A DNA stretch of 64,000 bases from Semisulcospira habei (GCA_036245525.1 BTPG01000005.1:488749-552748); one strand, 5' to 3'. Shown: positions 33,321 to 43,880, counted from the stretch's first letter. Made by a program: numbers and translations. The notes: generated from the sequence alone by a model not told the origin.

Positions 33321-34067
33321 TATTGCCATGTTTCCATGTAAAAAAAACATTGGAATTTGTCTTGATGTCAGAACTACTAAGACTAAAATAACACACACAC
33401 TAAACTCTAAAATATGATTTTCATGCTAAATACTAAGCAAATACCGGTATTAAACACGGCCAACGGGCACGCCTTACTGATTCAGTTATTAGCTGACTGT
33501 ACACATTCCAATGTGTCTTGATGTTAAATTGGTTATTCTGCTCTGGCTATATGTTTGGCCACAGACAGCAGCACATGTACACAGCATGCTTAATCTGCAA
33601 GATTGATGCTTTTTGTTTGGATGGTAATGGTATATATACCGGTAGTGGTGTAGTGTGGGCTACACGGATGCTAAATGACGTCCTTGACATTGTTGTGACC
33701 CCAGTTTAACAAGTATACTCCTGGCAGTTTCAGCGTTATTTAGGTAATTTACCACAGTTCATTCATAAAATGCAGGGAGCATGTGCTTCAACCACTCCCT
33801 CTCCCAGTCCAGGTCTCCTTAATGTTACTGGTAATTCAGTTTGGACTTTCAAATTGTGTGTATTGGTGATCAAGCAGATTTTAATATTTCTCCCTTTCTG
33901 ATTTTTTCTGTATTATAAGTCAAATCAGTATGTCATTTATTCCTGGGTCATAATTGAGGTTTTTACAGACAGTATTGAAATACGGTGCGTTGAATGTGCT
34001 AGTAAGTAATCTGGGTGAGCTTGTACAGTAATAGGGTGTGATGTTGGCAGCTGATTTGCTGTGGTGA
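33321..34067. other. No gene seen
   Basis: About 750 bp with no supported exon, repeat or hairpin. Confidence 0.4.
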
Positions 34068-34283
34068 TTACCCTTTTCATCCTGACACTATTGCATAAAA
34101 TGAATTTGATTATGCTAGTTCAAGGGTGGTGCCAGAATAGCTTGGCGCCTCAGGTGCCAAGCTATTCTGGCACCACCCTTGAACTAAAAAGGTTGATATT
34201 TCTCTGAATCTGTAATGTAGCCTTCATAGGACAATAAGCATATTATTTTTAAAAAAATCAACCCAAGGATATGATGTGCCAAT
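34068..34283. mobile_element. Family B element
   Basis: TTACCCTTTTCATCCTGA at the left. The core GTGGTGCCAGAATAGCTTGG pairs with CCAAGCTATTCTGGCACCAC. CCTTCATAGGACAATAAGCA in the right subterminal region is shared with 36867 and 51080. Confidence 0.85.
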
Positions 34284-34673
34284 TATAACAAAATGTACTT
34301 TCTCTCTGGGTGCTGACAGTATGTCTCAGTGCAGTATTAGTAATGCTCATTCTACCAGATCTCCCCCACCTGCAAGAGGCAATGGCATAGGTTGCCATGT
34401 GCCCCCGCGCTTGACAGTCTATGTCTCTTGCTGATACAGATTTACATCAGATTGTTATCGCTGCTGCTCCTCAGAAGGCGGTCCTAGGGGGCTCAGTCTG
34501 TGAGTGTGACCTGATGAAATCTTCAGCCCTGTTCCAGCTCTGCACATGGCGAATCTTTCAACATGCCAAAGCAATCAGCACTAGCTAGATTTTGGCTGGG
34601 TGCCTCACTTGACCATTCAGCGTGGAAATGGTGTACCGACTTTGCCACAAAGAGGGTACTGTTTTTCAAGGAG

Positions 34674-34753
34674 TTAACCCTTTGGCTGTTTGTAGCGGTT
34701 TTTGGTAGCGGAATCATGGCGACAACAACCGCTACAGATAGCCAAACGATTAA
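34674..34753. mobile_element. Family C TTAA palindrome
   Basis: TTAACCCTTTGGCTGTTTGT to GATAGCCAAACGATTAA, 80 bp. The centre is shortened to a GCGGAATCATGGCG stretch. Confidence 0.85.
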
Positions 34754-34989
34754 GTGTATAAGGGGGAAGACCTCTGATCTTGTTGTGGCCTGAAATTCTG
34801 TGAGGTGGGGTAGGGATGGCACATAACATTAAAAGTTGCCAGGAATATCATTTTCGTGGGATGTTTTCCTGAAATCTTGCCAGTGTAGATAGCATTTTTG
34901 TGTTCTTGACTTGAACTCTGTGGCAGCGCTTCGCAAGTAGCATGCTTCAGAGGAACTAGAATTTTTGTGTTTCACCGCCTGCAGTGCTG

Positions 34990-35038
34990 ATTATGTTGGA
35001 AGCCTGCATGCATACTTTCTGCATGTGTGCAGAGAGAG

Positions 35039-35135
<97 letters not shown>

Positions 35136-35612
35136 CAACAGTAAAATACGACACACATGATAGGGCAGGGGTTGTTATAGAGATAGCGATAGAGAGATTG
35201 TCATTAGACTTGAGTACAATGTGGTGGATTAGGCAACACTGATTTGGGCAGCCGAGCACACCTTTAGCCTGCATGCATACTTTCTGCATGTGTGCTGAGA
35301 GCACACAGTCACACACATAACAGTAAAACATGACACACATGATAGGGCAGGGGTTGTTATAGAGATAGCGATAGAGAGATTGTCAGTAGACTTGAGTACA
35401 ATGTGGCGAGTTAGGCAGCCCAGCACACCTTAATAGCCTGCATGCATACTTTCTGCATGTGTGCGGAGAGCACACAGTCACACACATAACAACAGTAAAA
35501 CATGACACACATGATAGGGCAGGGGTTGTTATAGAGATAGCGATAGAGAGATTGTCAGTAGACTTGAGTACAATGTGGCGAGTTAGGCAGCATTTGGGCA
35601 GCCCAGCACACC
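34990..35612 (+). repeat. 171-bp satellite, 3 units, one with an AC microsatellite
   Basis: Units begin GCCTGCATGCATACTTTCTG at 35003, 35266 and 35437. All contain ACACATGATAGGGCAGGGGT and GAGTACAATGTGG. In the first unit the short ACACAC segment is expanded to about 45 AC repeats (35044-35135). Confidence 0.95.
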
Positions 35613-35766
35613 TTAACCCATGTAGCCCCGAGTCCCTACAGTAGAAGGCGCCAAGTTAATCTGGCACTACCCTTGAATTATCATGGTCAATCCACCTTCT
35701 GCAACATAGTCATTCAGTAACTCTTCCAAAATTTGGGGAAAGCACCCATGGGGCTAAAAGGGTTAA
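35613..35766. mobile_element. Family A TTAA element, left arm mostly deleted
   Basis: TTAACCCATGTAGCCCC is followed after 20 bp by AAGGCGCCAAGTTAATCTGG. The right half is intact to GGGGCTAAAAGGGTTAA. 154 bp, TTAA at both ends. It joins directly to the satellite end at 35612. Confidence 0.9.
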
Positions 35767-35818
35767 ACACATTTTCCTCAGTCTAAATACTGTTAGAGAA
35801 TTTAGTGTGATTATTAAT

Positions 35819-36022
35819 TTAACCCATTTAGCTTTAACAGACTGCAGCAGGACATGGATCGACTATGATGATTCAAGCGTATTGCCAGATTAGTTTGGCG
35901 CCAAGATAATCTGGCACTACCTTTGAACTATCGTGGTCGATCAGTCTCCTGGAACTGGTACATTGTCATTAAGTGACATCTGTAAACTGTGGGAAATGTG
36001 GCCTTGGGGTTAAATGGGTTAA
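35819..36022. mobile_element. Family A TTAA element, full length
   Basis: TTAACCCATTTAGC to TTAAATGGGTTAA, 204 bp. The hairpin tip is shortened (GGCGCCAAGATAATC). Confidence 0.9.
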
Positions 36023-36152
36023 TTGTTGCTGTGGTTTTCTTTCATCTCTTGCACAGCTATATCTTATGGCTGACAAAATACTGTGTCTGACGTGGAGGGA
36101 AAAGTAGTGGAAAGAAAATGGTTTCGATGGTGGTTTTTGTAACAAACTTCTT

Positions 36153-36238
36153 TGACCCTTTTGTTGTTTGTAGTGGCTTTTGTCACGATGATCCCTTCGG
36201 GAATCATCATGACAAAGACCGCTACTGACAGAGAGCTG
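36153..36238. repeat. Family C palindrome, degraded ends
   Basis: TTGACCCTTTTGTTGTTTGT on the left. GTCACGATGATCC pairs with GGAATCATCATGAC. TTAA is mutated to TTGA. Confidence 0.8.
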
Positions 36239-36719
36239 ATTGTGTTTCTTTCTTCTGAGGACCATTTTGCAGTTTACATGTTGATACAATGTGTTATCGG
36301 CATTGTCTTGCCTCAGCTATTGGTAAGACTTCTTTTCAGAGTCCATATGTGAGTGAGCACACATAACAGGGGTTTCTGCTGCCCCTGGTATGTGTGTAGG
36401 GAACTCTCCTGCATCCTGAAGGAGAAGAAGAGCAGAAAGTGTTTCATTATGTCAAGATGTAGAGATATTCAGGGTCCAGCGGAACCAGTAGTTATGGTGT
36501 GACTATTGCAAGTGAGAATGTTTACAGTAGTGCAGAGGTGCAGCGGGGATGTGGTGAAGGCTTAGCAATTAGTTACAAGGGGAGGGGGGGTGGGGAGTGG
36601 TCTGTTTACTGTCCACTGTCAGATGTCATAGATCAAGGGCGGTGGGGTAGTTATAATCAAGATAGAAAGGAAGGGTGTAGAGTGTGAGGAAGTGGAAGAA
36701 TAAGTTAGTTGAGAGCTGC

Positions 36720-36744
36720 CGCCCCCCCCCCCCCCCCCCCCCCC
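36720..36744 (+). repeat. Poly-C run
   Basis: About 23 C in a row after GAGAGCTGCCG. Otherwise 36239-36866 shows no gene. Confidence 0.9.
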
Positions 36745-36866
36745 TGAAGAGAAGGACTGTAAACCAGAATAAAGAAAGCAGAAAAGAAGATCTGTACTTT
36801 TAGTATTATTTTGAAAGGACAGAGAGGAGAGTTGCGTTTCACACATTGTATGAAGCTCAAACCTCA

Positions 36867-37122
36867 TTAACCCGTTACATCCTGAGGCTGATTTAAAAAA
36901 AAAATTGCTTATTGTCCTATGAAGACTACATTACAATTTAGGAGATAGATCAACCATTTTAGTTCAAGGGTGGTGCCAGAATAGTTTGGCGCCTCCGTTT
37001 TAGTTCAAGGGTGGTGCCAGAATAGCTTGGCGCCTCAGGCGCCAAGCTATTCTGGCACCACCCTTGATCTATCATAGTCACATTTATTTCAAGCAATAGT
37101 GTATCAGGATAAAAAGGGTTAA
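36867..37122. mobile_element. Family B TTAA element with a duplicated left hairpin arm
   Basis: TTAACCCGTTACATCCTGAG to GGATAAAAAGGGTTAA. The segment TTTTAGTTCAAGGGTGGTGC to TTGGCGCCTC occurs twice in direct order (about 36957-36996 and 36997-37036) before a single right arm. Confidence 0.92.
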
Positions 37123-37196
37123 TTAAGTTGGTCACTTTGTGCAGCATTATTGTAAGATGTACTAAGAAAATTTATAAAGCAACTATTGTGAACTTT

Positions 37197-37410
37197 TAAC
37201 CCTTTGTTGCCAGGAGCATGCTGCTTTTAAGCTGGAAATGTTATATGTCCTGATTGGGCCTCGTTGAGATACACTGACCCTTGTTTATTCCCTGAATTCA
37301 CGCTTACCCTAGTACTTGTTCAATAGTTTTATTTTGCAGCCTGGCCGATCTGTGCATACACTTTCAGGAATCATTGTGACTAAAACCGCTACGGACAAGC
37401 AAAGGGTTAA
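37197..37410. repeat. Family C ends around unrelated sequence
   Basis: The left TTAACCCTTTGTTGCC and the right AGGAATCATTGTGACTAAAA to GCAAAGGGTTAA are family C. About 140 bp between them are not. Possibly an insertion or two separate partial copies. Confidence 0.55.
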
Positions 37411-37689
37411 GTGGGTCATCTCCATGCTCAAGGGTAGTGGTGAAACCATTGTAGGTACAAGGAAGGAAATGCTAAATTGCATTATTTTAGCGTCAGCTTC
37501 ATGTTGTGCATATATTCCGGAAATATGCATTGCTCAAAAGTTATCTGATATTGATAAAATTAGAAAGCAAGAATTTGCTCAAGGGGCTGTACAATTACAA
37601 CAGTACCAACATGGCATACAGGAACACACAAACTCAAAAACCCGAATTATAGTAATCGTCCTTTGAAGACTAGTTGTATATTACCGTTT

Positions 37690-37865
37690 AGGAAATGAAT
37701 CATGAATAGTTCAAAGGTAGTGGCTTGGTGACTTGTCCAGTTCAGGAGATAGATTGATGGTGGATGAGTGAATGGTATTGGTGGCATACTTTGGCGCCTA
37801 GAGGCACCCATGACTAACCTATCAATACCATCGAACTATCAGTATTATCAGTCCCTCCCCACCTC
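37690..37865. repeat. Strongly decayed hairpin related to family A
   Basis: GAATGGTATTGGTGGC, CTTTGGCGCCTAGAGGC and CAATACCATCGAACTATCAG pair loosely. Ends not found. Confidence 0.45.
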
Positions 37866-37874
37866 CTGGGTCGG

Positions 37875-37979
37875 TTAACTCTTTGGCTGTTGGTAGTGTT
37901 TTTTGTCGTGATGATTCCTGCAGGAATCACCCAAAAAAAACAAAAAAAAAAACACGGCTAACGACAGCCAAAGGGTTAA
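37875..37979. mobile_element. Family C TTAA palindrome with A-run
   Basis: TTAACTCTTTGGCTGTTGGT to GACAGCCAAAGGGTTAA, 105 bp. GATTCCTGCAGGAATC centre, right arm expanded by A runs. Confidence 0.92.
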
Positions 37980-38013
37980 TCTCTCTGGCAGGCATGTGCC
38001 AGGGCTGAATCAG

Positions 38014-38107
38014 TTAACCCTTCTGCTGTTGGCTGAAGTTTTTTGTGATTATGATTCCTGCAGGAATCATCTCCATGAAAGCACCGCTACTGACAGCCAA
38101 AGGGTTG
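38014..38107. mobile_element. Family C TTAA palindrome
   Basis: TTAACCCTTCTGCTGTTGGC to GACAGCCAAAGGGTTGA. GATTCCTGCAGGAATC centre. Only 34 bp after the previous copy. Confidence 0.9.
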
Positions 38108-38132
38108 AACTAGTGGGCACAGGCTTAATGGG

Positions 38133-38362
38133 TTAACCTGCCGTGAAAAATTGAACACTGTTCAACTGCAAGAGATATAGATCCACATGAGCCCCCGCAG
38201 TTGCGGGGGCTGATGTGGATCTGTGCCTCTTGCTGAGACCACTCTGAATCCATGTTCCTTGGACAGCTTTTCTTTTTGGAGGTGAGGGGGGGGGGGGGGG
38301 GGCATTGATTTAAGGACGATTGCAGGAACACGGTCTGCGTCAGCTGGCACTGAAGGGGTTAA
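38133..38362. mobile_element. Family D TTAA element, full length
   Basis: TTAACCTGCCGTG to GGCACTGAAGGGGTTAA, 230 bp. Hairpin GATCCACATGAGCCCCCGC with GCGGGGGCTGATGTGGATC. Both arms share the CACAT/ATGTG variant not found in other copies. A G-run of about 18 lies at 38285-38302. Confidence 0.92.
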
Positions 38363-38390
38363 ACCAGTCGGTGCACACAGGTCTTACCAC

Positions 38391-38453
38391 ACTTGTTGCC
38401 TCCATCGATTCACTTCGGCCTTCGGTGGTAGTGAATCGAGGGAGACAACCAGT
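38391..38453. repeat. Short hairpin, unrelated type
   Basis: TTGCCTCCATCGATTCACTT with AGTGAATCGAGGGAGACAA around CGGCCTTCGG. Single copy here. Confidence 0.75.
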
Positions 38454-38818
38454 ATAAGGTGTAATACAGTGCACTGCCTGGTTTAATGTAGTCAAAGCAG
38501 GACCAGATGTTTGTGTAGGCCACCGTAAGGGATAATGTACATAATAACCTGGCCGCCTTGTAGGTATGGCCATGGCTTCCGTGCAGATAGAGTACTGCTA
38601 ACAGATGGGTACAGTGCTACACAGGTCCATAGTAAAGCAAACCCATGTTTAGTTTGCATGATATAGGAAGGAACTTTGAGGGGTGGGGTGGAGAGAGTGT
38701 GGACTCTTGTTAGTCTCCCTACAGACCTGTCTAAGGACTATGTCTGTGAAACCCCCCACCCGGGTCTGCCCTGGGGGACTTAAGGTGGGTTAGCAACTTT
38801 TTAGTTCCCAGGGTCACC

Positions 38819-39865
38819 TGTTACACTATAAGTGTATACGACCAATATCACGGTCGGGTAATTTTATAATTTCCCTTGATATGAAAATAACGAGGGTATA
38901 ATTAGTACCACGGGCTCACGTGGAGTTGACAAGTGGCCGGCCCTACTAAGCTGGGACTAATGAATAAATAATGAGCCCTCGTTAGTAGTGAGGAACACAG
39001 ACTCCTGCTGACAAAGAATAATTATGAGAGTCAGTAATAGGTTACTGGTCAGCTAAGATCAGAGGACGCTGGCCACCATAATAGATGTGAAATAATTAGG
39101 AGAGACAGTAATGGGTCCCTGGTCAGCTAAGATCAGAGGACGCTGGCCACCATAATAGATGTGGAATAATTATGAGAGACAGTAATGGGTTCCTTTGATA
39201 GCTAGGATCAGAGGACGCTGGCCACCATAATAGATGTGGAATAATTAGGAGAGACAGTAATGAGTTCCTTTGATAGCTAGGATCAGAGGACGCTGACCAG
39301 CATAATAGATGTGGAATAATTATGAGAGACAGTAATGGGTCCCTGGTCAGCTAGGATCAGAGAGCAGATGGGGGATAGATTATGGGCGACAGTAATAGCT
39401 CCTTTGACAGATAGGGTCAGGGGACGCTGGCCACCATGATAGATGTGGAATAATATGGGTGACAGTAATAGCCCCTTTGACTGGTTGAGACAAAGGGGCG
39501 ATGCCCTCGGCCAGAACGGGTATATATATTGGGGGTAAACACCAGAACGGGAGAGCTCACAACGAAGAAAACGAGATAGAGAGAGAGCTCGCACAATGAC
39601 CAGAACGAGAGAGCTCACAACGAAGGGAACGAGATAGATAGAGAGTACACAACGAAGAGAGTGAGATAGATAGATAGAGGGAGCTGAGAAGCGAGAGACC
39701 GAGCTCCGGTATTTTCGCCATTTTAGTATGCCATGCTAGTAGGTTGGTTGTGCCCAACCTATTAGACCCACGATGACCAAGAAATAAAAGACTCTTCTGG
39801 AAACACTCTTGTCTGGCTGCGTCTTCCATCTACAACACCTTGCGTGTGGCTGCGGTAGTGTAACA
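38819..39865 (+). mobile_element. Solo LTR with 4-bp target duplication
   Basis: Begins TGTTACACTA and ends TAGTGTAACA, perfect inverted 10-mers with TG/CA ends. CACC flanks both sides (38815-38818 and 39866-39869). A TATATATA box lies at 39520-39530 and AATAAA at 39783-39788, placed as expected for promoter and polyadenylation in an LTR read on the plus strand. The upstream region has about six 65-75 bp direct repeats. No internal retroelement sequence is present, so the element was lost by LTR-LTR recombination. Size and 4-bp duplication fit Ty3/gypsy. Confidence 0.85.
39020..39480 (+). repeat. Direct repeats inside the solo LTR
   Basis: GATCAGAGGACGCTGGCCAC then CATAATAGATGTGGAATAAT then GAGACAGTAATGGG recur about six times with small changes. 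They lie upstream of the TATA box, where U3 enhancers sit. Confidence 0.9.
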
Positions 39866-40772
39866 CACCCTGGTCAGCCCCACAGGGTGTGTTTTCCCCT
39901 CTATTCTGGGGCATGTGTTTCTGTCTACCCTTGGCCCATTCACCTGTATATTCCTTTTTTAAACTCACCCTAATGTCTGCGCTTCCTGTAGCTCTTGATA
40001 TTGGATGTGTGTTGCTAAATGGTCTTAGGTTTATTTAGCATATTAGACCGGCTGGCAACATACATTCAATATTCTGTTTAGTTGTGTTTTTTTTCACAAG
40101 TAGTGCAGGCACGTCCTGAGAAAGTCATGTTGCTGTCGGGACGTTAAGCGATGTACAACCAACCAACCTAGGTCTGTGAAACGTTGAATCACGTGACTTC
40201 AATGATTGGCCAGAATGCCAGTGTTTTCCTGTGCTGTTTTAAAAAATGAACAAAATACGACACTGCCCCTAGAGTTGTGAGAGAACAAAAATATTTATAG
40301 GGAAAGTTTTATATAAACCGTGATGTATGCAATTTTTGATGAAAACAGTCAAGCGCCGCAAGCAGAACGGCTACAAATAGTCCCTCACGGCTGAGGAAAC
40401 TGCTCAGGATGAACCCATGACTGTGGAGGGAATTCCATCAGGTCAAAGTTTACAAACTGTTCATTTTCATGTGACAATGTTCAGTGTTATTGTGATTATA
40501 TTTTCACACATTTACTATAAATAACTTCATAGACGAGTCATGTTTTAAAGAAAAATGCTGAGCATTGACTTTCGGGGTCATATGAAAGGCCAGCTTCCAT
40601 CCAGGTCATTTGTCCTGGAAGCACAAAGTAGGCTAGAATCTTCAAGACATTGATACTCCATGCTGAACAGAACAGAGGAAACAAGCTTGGACTGTTCTAA
40701 CCTGTGTAGAGAAGATAACAGCTGTTTGCTGTGCAAATTGTTCACATTGTGACGTGTCTTCACCTATTTTGC
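39866..40772. other. No gene seen; possible SINE tail at 40139
   Basis: GCTGTCGGGACGTTAAGCG then ATGTACAACCAACCAACC at 40133-40168 looks like a retroposon 3' end. An ACACACCCTG/CAGGGTGTGT hairpin lies at 39864-39893, just past the LTR. Nothing else supported. Confidence 0.4.
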
Positions 40773-40854
40773 CCCCCCCCCCCCCCCCCCCCCCCCCCCG
40801 CCGTGAGATGGCCTTAGTCACCTGCTGGGCGTTAAACCCAAATAACTAACTAAC
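40773..40854 (+). repeat. Poly-C run followed by dispersed repeat tail
   Basis: About 27 C, then CCGTGAGATGGCCTTAGTCA to AACTAACTAACC, matching 23802-23859. Confidence 0.8.
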
Positions 40855-40855
40855 C

Positions 40856-41008
40856 TATATAGCCCCAACGCACAACATCAGAAGATGGATTGACCATTAT
40901 AATTCAAGGGTAGTGCCAGAATAGCTTGGTGCCTGATGGAATCGACACATGATTTTTAGGTGACACAATCAAAAATTGGGAAATGCTGCCTTGGGTTGAA
41001 TGGGTTAA
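40856..41008. mobile_element. Family A element, core deleted
   Basis: ATAGCCCCAACGCACAACAT at the left. The right arm is lost after the CTTGGTGCC core, then TCAAAAATTGGGAAATGCTG to GGGTTAA. It shares its right TTAA with the next element. Confidence 0.75.
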
Positions 41009-41205
41009 CCCTCTTAGCCCCGGATCCCAACAGCAGGAGATGGCGTGACCATGATAATTCAAGGGTAGTGCCACATTAGCTTGGCGCCTGAATCTGGCGC
41101 TACTCTTGAATTATCATGGTCAAGCTATCTCCTGCAACTGGTACATAGTCGTTGGGCAACATCTCCAAAATTTGAGAAATGGGACCTTGGTGCTAAAATG
41201 GTTGA
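41005..41205. mobile_element. Family A TTAA element abutting the previous one
   Basis: TTAACCCTCTTAGCCCC to GTGCTAAAATGGTTGA. Arms GCGTGACCATGATAATTC and GAATTATCATGGTCAAGC. The hairpin tip is shortened. Confidence 0.88.
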
Positions 41206-41604
41206 GCACACGGTCCCCCATAACTGTGGTTCGTGTAGAATTAAATTTCATGGTTACATCATGGTTTGTAATTTTATTTATACAAATGGATGTGTCTTAG
41301 TTGTGTCTTTGTACATTTCGTCTTTCGAAAATGACATTGCGGTGTAAGCCTAGAGTGCCAGGTAATGGTATGCTACTAAACAAGTTTATGGTTGTGAACA
41401 GGCACGTGTTTATGCCAAATATACCATTTTCCTGGTAGTTAACTTCCCTCTTTATGATTTAATTATTTTTAGCAGATGCAGGAATTTTTGGAATGGCGGG
41501 CCGTATGCATGCATTACACATGTACAACAAATAATATTTCGCCAGGATAGCCTTTGCGCAAGCCCCCAAATAACCGCTTCAGGGAACAGATGGAACTACA
41601 GTAA

Positions 41605-41685
41605 AGCACGCAAGAGACATAGGTTCACATGCGCCCCATGCGACCGCAGAGGCCCGTGTGAATATATGTCTCGTGCAGGTGGATC
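41605..41685. repeat. Family D core hairpin, diverged
   Basis: GCAAGAGACATAGGTTCACA and GTGTGAATATATGTCTCGTG pair. TTAA ends not found. Confidence 0.75.
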
Positions 41686-42059
41686 GTCTGCTGAGCGCAT
41701 TTGCACTGGCCGGCTTTTGTGCAGTGCTGCGGTGCAACCAGGAAGCAAAGCGTAGTCTGTTCCTGCTTTTCAAAGTCATGTTCTCACTGGAGATTTACAC
41801 ATAATGCGATTTAGGGATGATAGTGGCTCAGCAGTGCGTTCGGGAATATAGCTCTGTGATAGCTGTGGATTGAAATCTGAAATTTGCACTGACACAGTGA
41901 CTGCTGTATATTTGTTGGTCGTCTGTGATGGCAGGTGTGTGTTGTAGCTGAAGTCTTAGGGCTGTAATATTTCATTTTCATGTGTCGGGAGTGACATTTT
42001 TCACTAAAAACACGTTTTTTGGTCATAAAATGTTTGTTTTTGCTTTTTGTGTTTAATGC

Positions 42060-42271
42060 TTAACCCATTTAGCCCACAGGTGCAATTCACAAATTTGGAT
42101 GTGTTGCCTAACGACTATGTACCATTTGCAGGAGATGTATTTACTATCATAATTCAAGGGTAGTGCCAGATTAGCTTGGCGCCATCAGGCGCCAAACTAA
42201 TCTGGCGCAACCCTTAAATTATCATGATTGATCCATCTCTTTTTGTAGTGCATCGGGGCTAAATGGGTTAA
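42060..42271. mobile_element. Family A TTAA element, full length
   Basis: TTAACCCATTTAGCCCA to GGGGCTAAATGGGTTAA, 212 bp, full hairpin. Confidence 0.93.
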
Positions 42272-42342
42272 TTAATGGTTTTATTTTGAAAGACAGTTTG
42301 TAGTTTCACATTGAGATTAGTTTAAAAATTGCTTAGTCAGAT

Positions 42343-42431
42343 TGAACCCTCTCCATGTCAGTGGATTTAGTCACGACGATTCCTGCAGGAATCATCGTGA
42401 CTAAAACCATTACCAACACCCAAAGGGCTGA
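42343..42431. repeat. Family C palindrome
   Basis: TTTAGTCACGACGATTCCTG with CAGGAATCATCGTGACTAAA. Outer ends TTGAACCCTC and CAAAGGGCTGAA are mutated. Confidence 0.85.
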
Positions 42432-42624
42432 AGTATTATGTCCGAATTAGTTAATCACGCACTGTGATGACATTCCAGTTCTTGGTCACGTCATCTGCGC
42501 AGATCAGTTTCCTGCTGTTTTAACAGCCATCCCGTTTTATCAGAATTACCTTTTTGATGGAATACATCAGTTTTCATGTTTTTGTCGACAAGGAAAACTC
42601 TGCAACAGAATGCGTGCATTTCTG

Positions 42625-42770
42625 CTATTACAGTAGAACTGTTTCGAGCGACCACCATTCCGAGAGATCACCTGACATTAAAGACTATCATTGGGTTGCT
42701 TGTAGTTGTAGCCACCTAAATGATGGTCTTTTGATGACAGGTGCCACTTTTTTCCTTTCAAATTGTTCAG
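42625..42770 (+). repeat. Dispersed repeat (ACAGTAGAAC...GAGCGACCACC), copy 1
   Basis: ACAGTAGAACTGTTTCGAGC then GACCACCATTCC, GATCACCTG, and TAGCCACCTAAATGATGGTC. The reverse complement at about 45780-45900 matches this order. Confidence 0.6.
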
Positions 42771-42771
42771 G

Positions 42772-42850
42772 ACCAACATCTCCAAGAGACATAGATCCTC
42801 ATGAGCCCTCTGGGCTCATGAGGATCTATGCCTCTTGGAGATGTTTGGAG
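42772..42850. repeat. Family D core hairpin, near-perfect
   Basis: CATCTCCAAGAGACATAGAT to AGATCTATGCCTCTTGGAGATG through a GAGCCCTCTGGGCTC tip. TTAA ends not found. Confidence 0.9.
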
Positions 42851-42881
42851 TGAGCACCTGTCTTTTACAGACCACTTTTTG

Positions 42882-43338
42882 GGCTCAGATGCGAAGCAAA
42901 CGTGAGTATGTTCTGGGCGTGAGGACGTCCTTCATCCATCATCTGTGGTCAACTTTAACGTTGGCATTTTCTCGGAGTCTATTCAAGCCACAGTCTTCAA
43001 ACTTGGCCCAAGGATACTTTGTGGCAAGACTTTTCTAAACATACCAATTTCAGTGACCTCTCACAAAGGTCAAGGTCACAGGGATCAGGGAATAGGTAAA
43101 ATAATAGCTATATTGTGACATAATTTATTTTTTCCTCAAAATACTATTGACAACGTTAAACCCAAACTTGGTACAAAGATACCTGATGGGAAGATCTTTG
43201 TACGCATACTAATTTGGTTGATCCCTCAGAAAGGTCAAGGGTCACAAGAGCTCATGAAATATAGATTTTGCTGGTGCAGAAGCCATCCCTTTACTTGTCA
43301 CAAAGGTCACACATGTAGATCGGTCATACACGTGAGTC
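42882..43338 (+). repeat. AGGTCA-bearing repeat element, short copy
   Basis: GGGCTCAGATGCGAAGCAAA at the left and CATACACGTGAGTCATAAG at the right match the ends of 20718-21907. Only about two internal units. AAAGGTCAAGGTCACAGG is present. Confidence 0.85.
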
Positions 43339-43512
43339 ATAAGGGCTGTGCCTTTCTTGTTTTTCTTGCAGTTAAGGTGGTTGCTTAAGACAGGTTGTAT
43401 CATGTAGTACAGCATATTTTTGCATGATACTCGTGGGCGCTTTCCATGGTGTAATTGTACTGAGCTGTCCTGACATGTCAGAGAGGTTAACCTTTTGGGA
43501 CTGTAGTATGCT

Positions 43513-43880
43513 TTAACCAACTTAACGGCAAGGTTGCATTTCCCCAATTTTGGAGTTGTCAGCTAAGGACCATGTACCAAGTGCAGGAGATGGATGGACC
43601 TTGATAATTCAAGGGTATTATCAAGGTCCATCCATCTCCTGCTGTAGCGCGTCAGGTCTGAATGGGTTAACGTTGGGAACTGTAGTGGCACCAAGCTAAT
43701 CTGGCACTAAACTTGAATTATCAAGGTCCATCCATCTCCTGCTGTAGCGCGTCTGCGCTGAATGGGTTAACGTTGGGAACTGTAGTGGCACCAAGCTAAT
43801 CTGGCACTAAACTTGAATTATCAAGGTCCATCCATCTCCTGCTGTAGAGCGTCGGGTCTGAATGGGTTAACGTTGGGAAC
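43513..43880 (+). repeat. Family A element with hairpin tip lost, then a 100-bp tandem array of its right arm
   Basis: TTAACCAACTTAACGGCAAG to AATGGGTTAA (43513-43670) is an element whose arms meet at CAAGGGTATTATCAAGG. Units starting CGTTGGGAACTGTAGTGGC begin at 43671, 43771 and 43871. Each carries CACCAAGCTAATCTGGCAC and CCATCCATCTCCTGCTGTAG. Confidence 0.95.

Noticed and set aside
34956..35340. Cysteine-valine and threonine-histidine open frames
   Set aside because: Pure translation of the AC microsatellite and the 171-bp satellite.
39283..39968. Minus-strand frames with repeated RCELSRSG
   Set aside because: They lie inside the solo LTR and its GAGAGAGCTC repeats on the non-transcribed strand.
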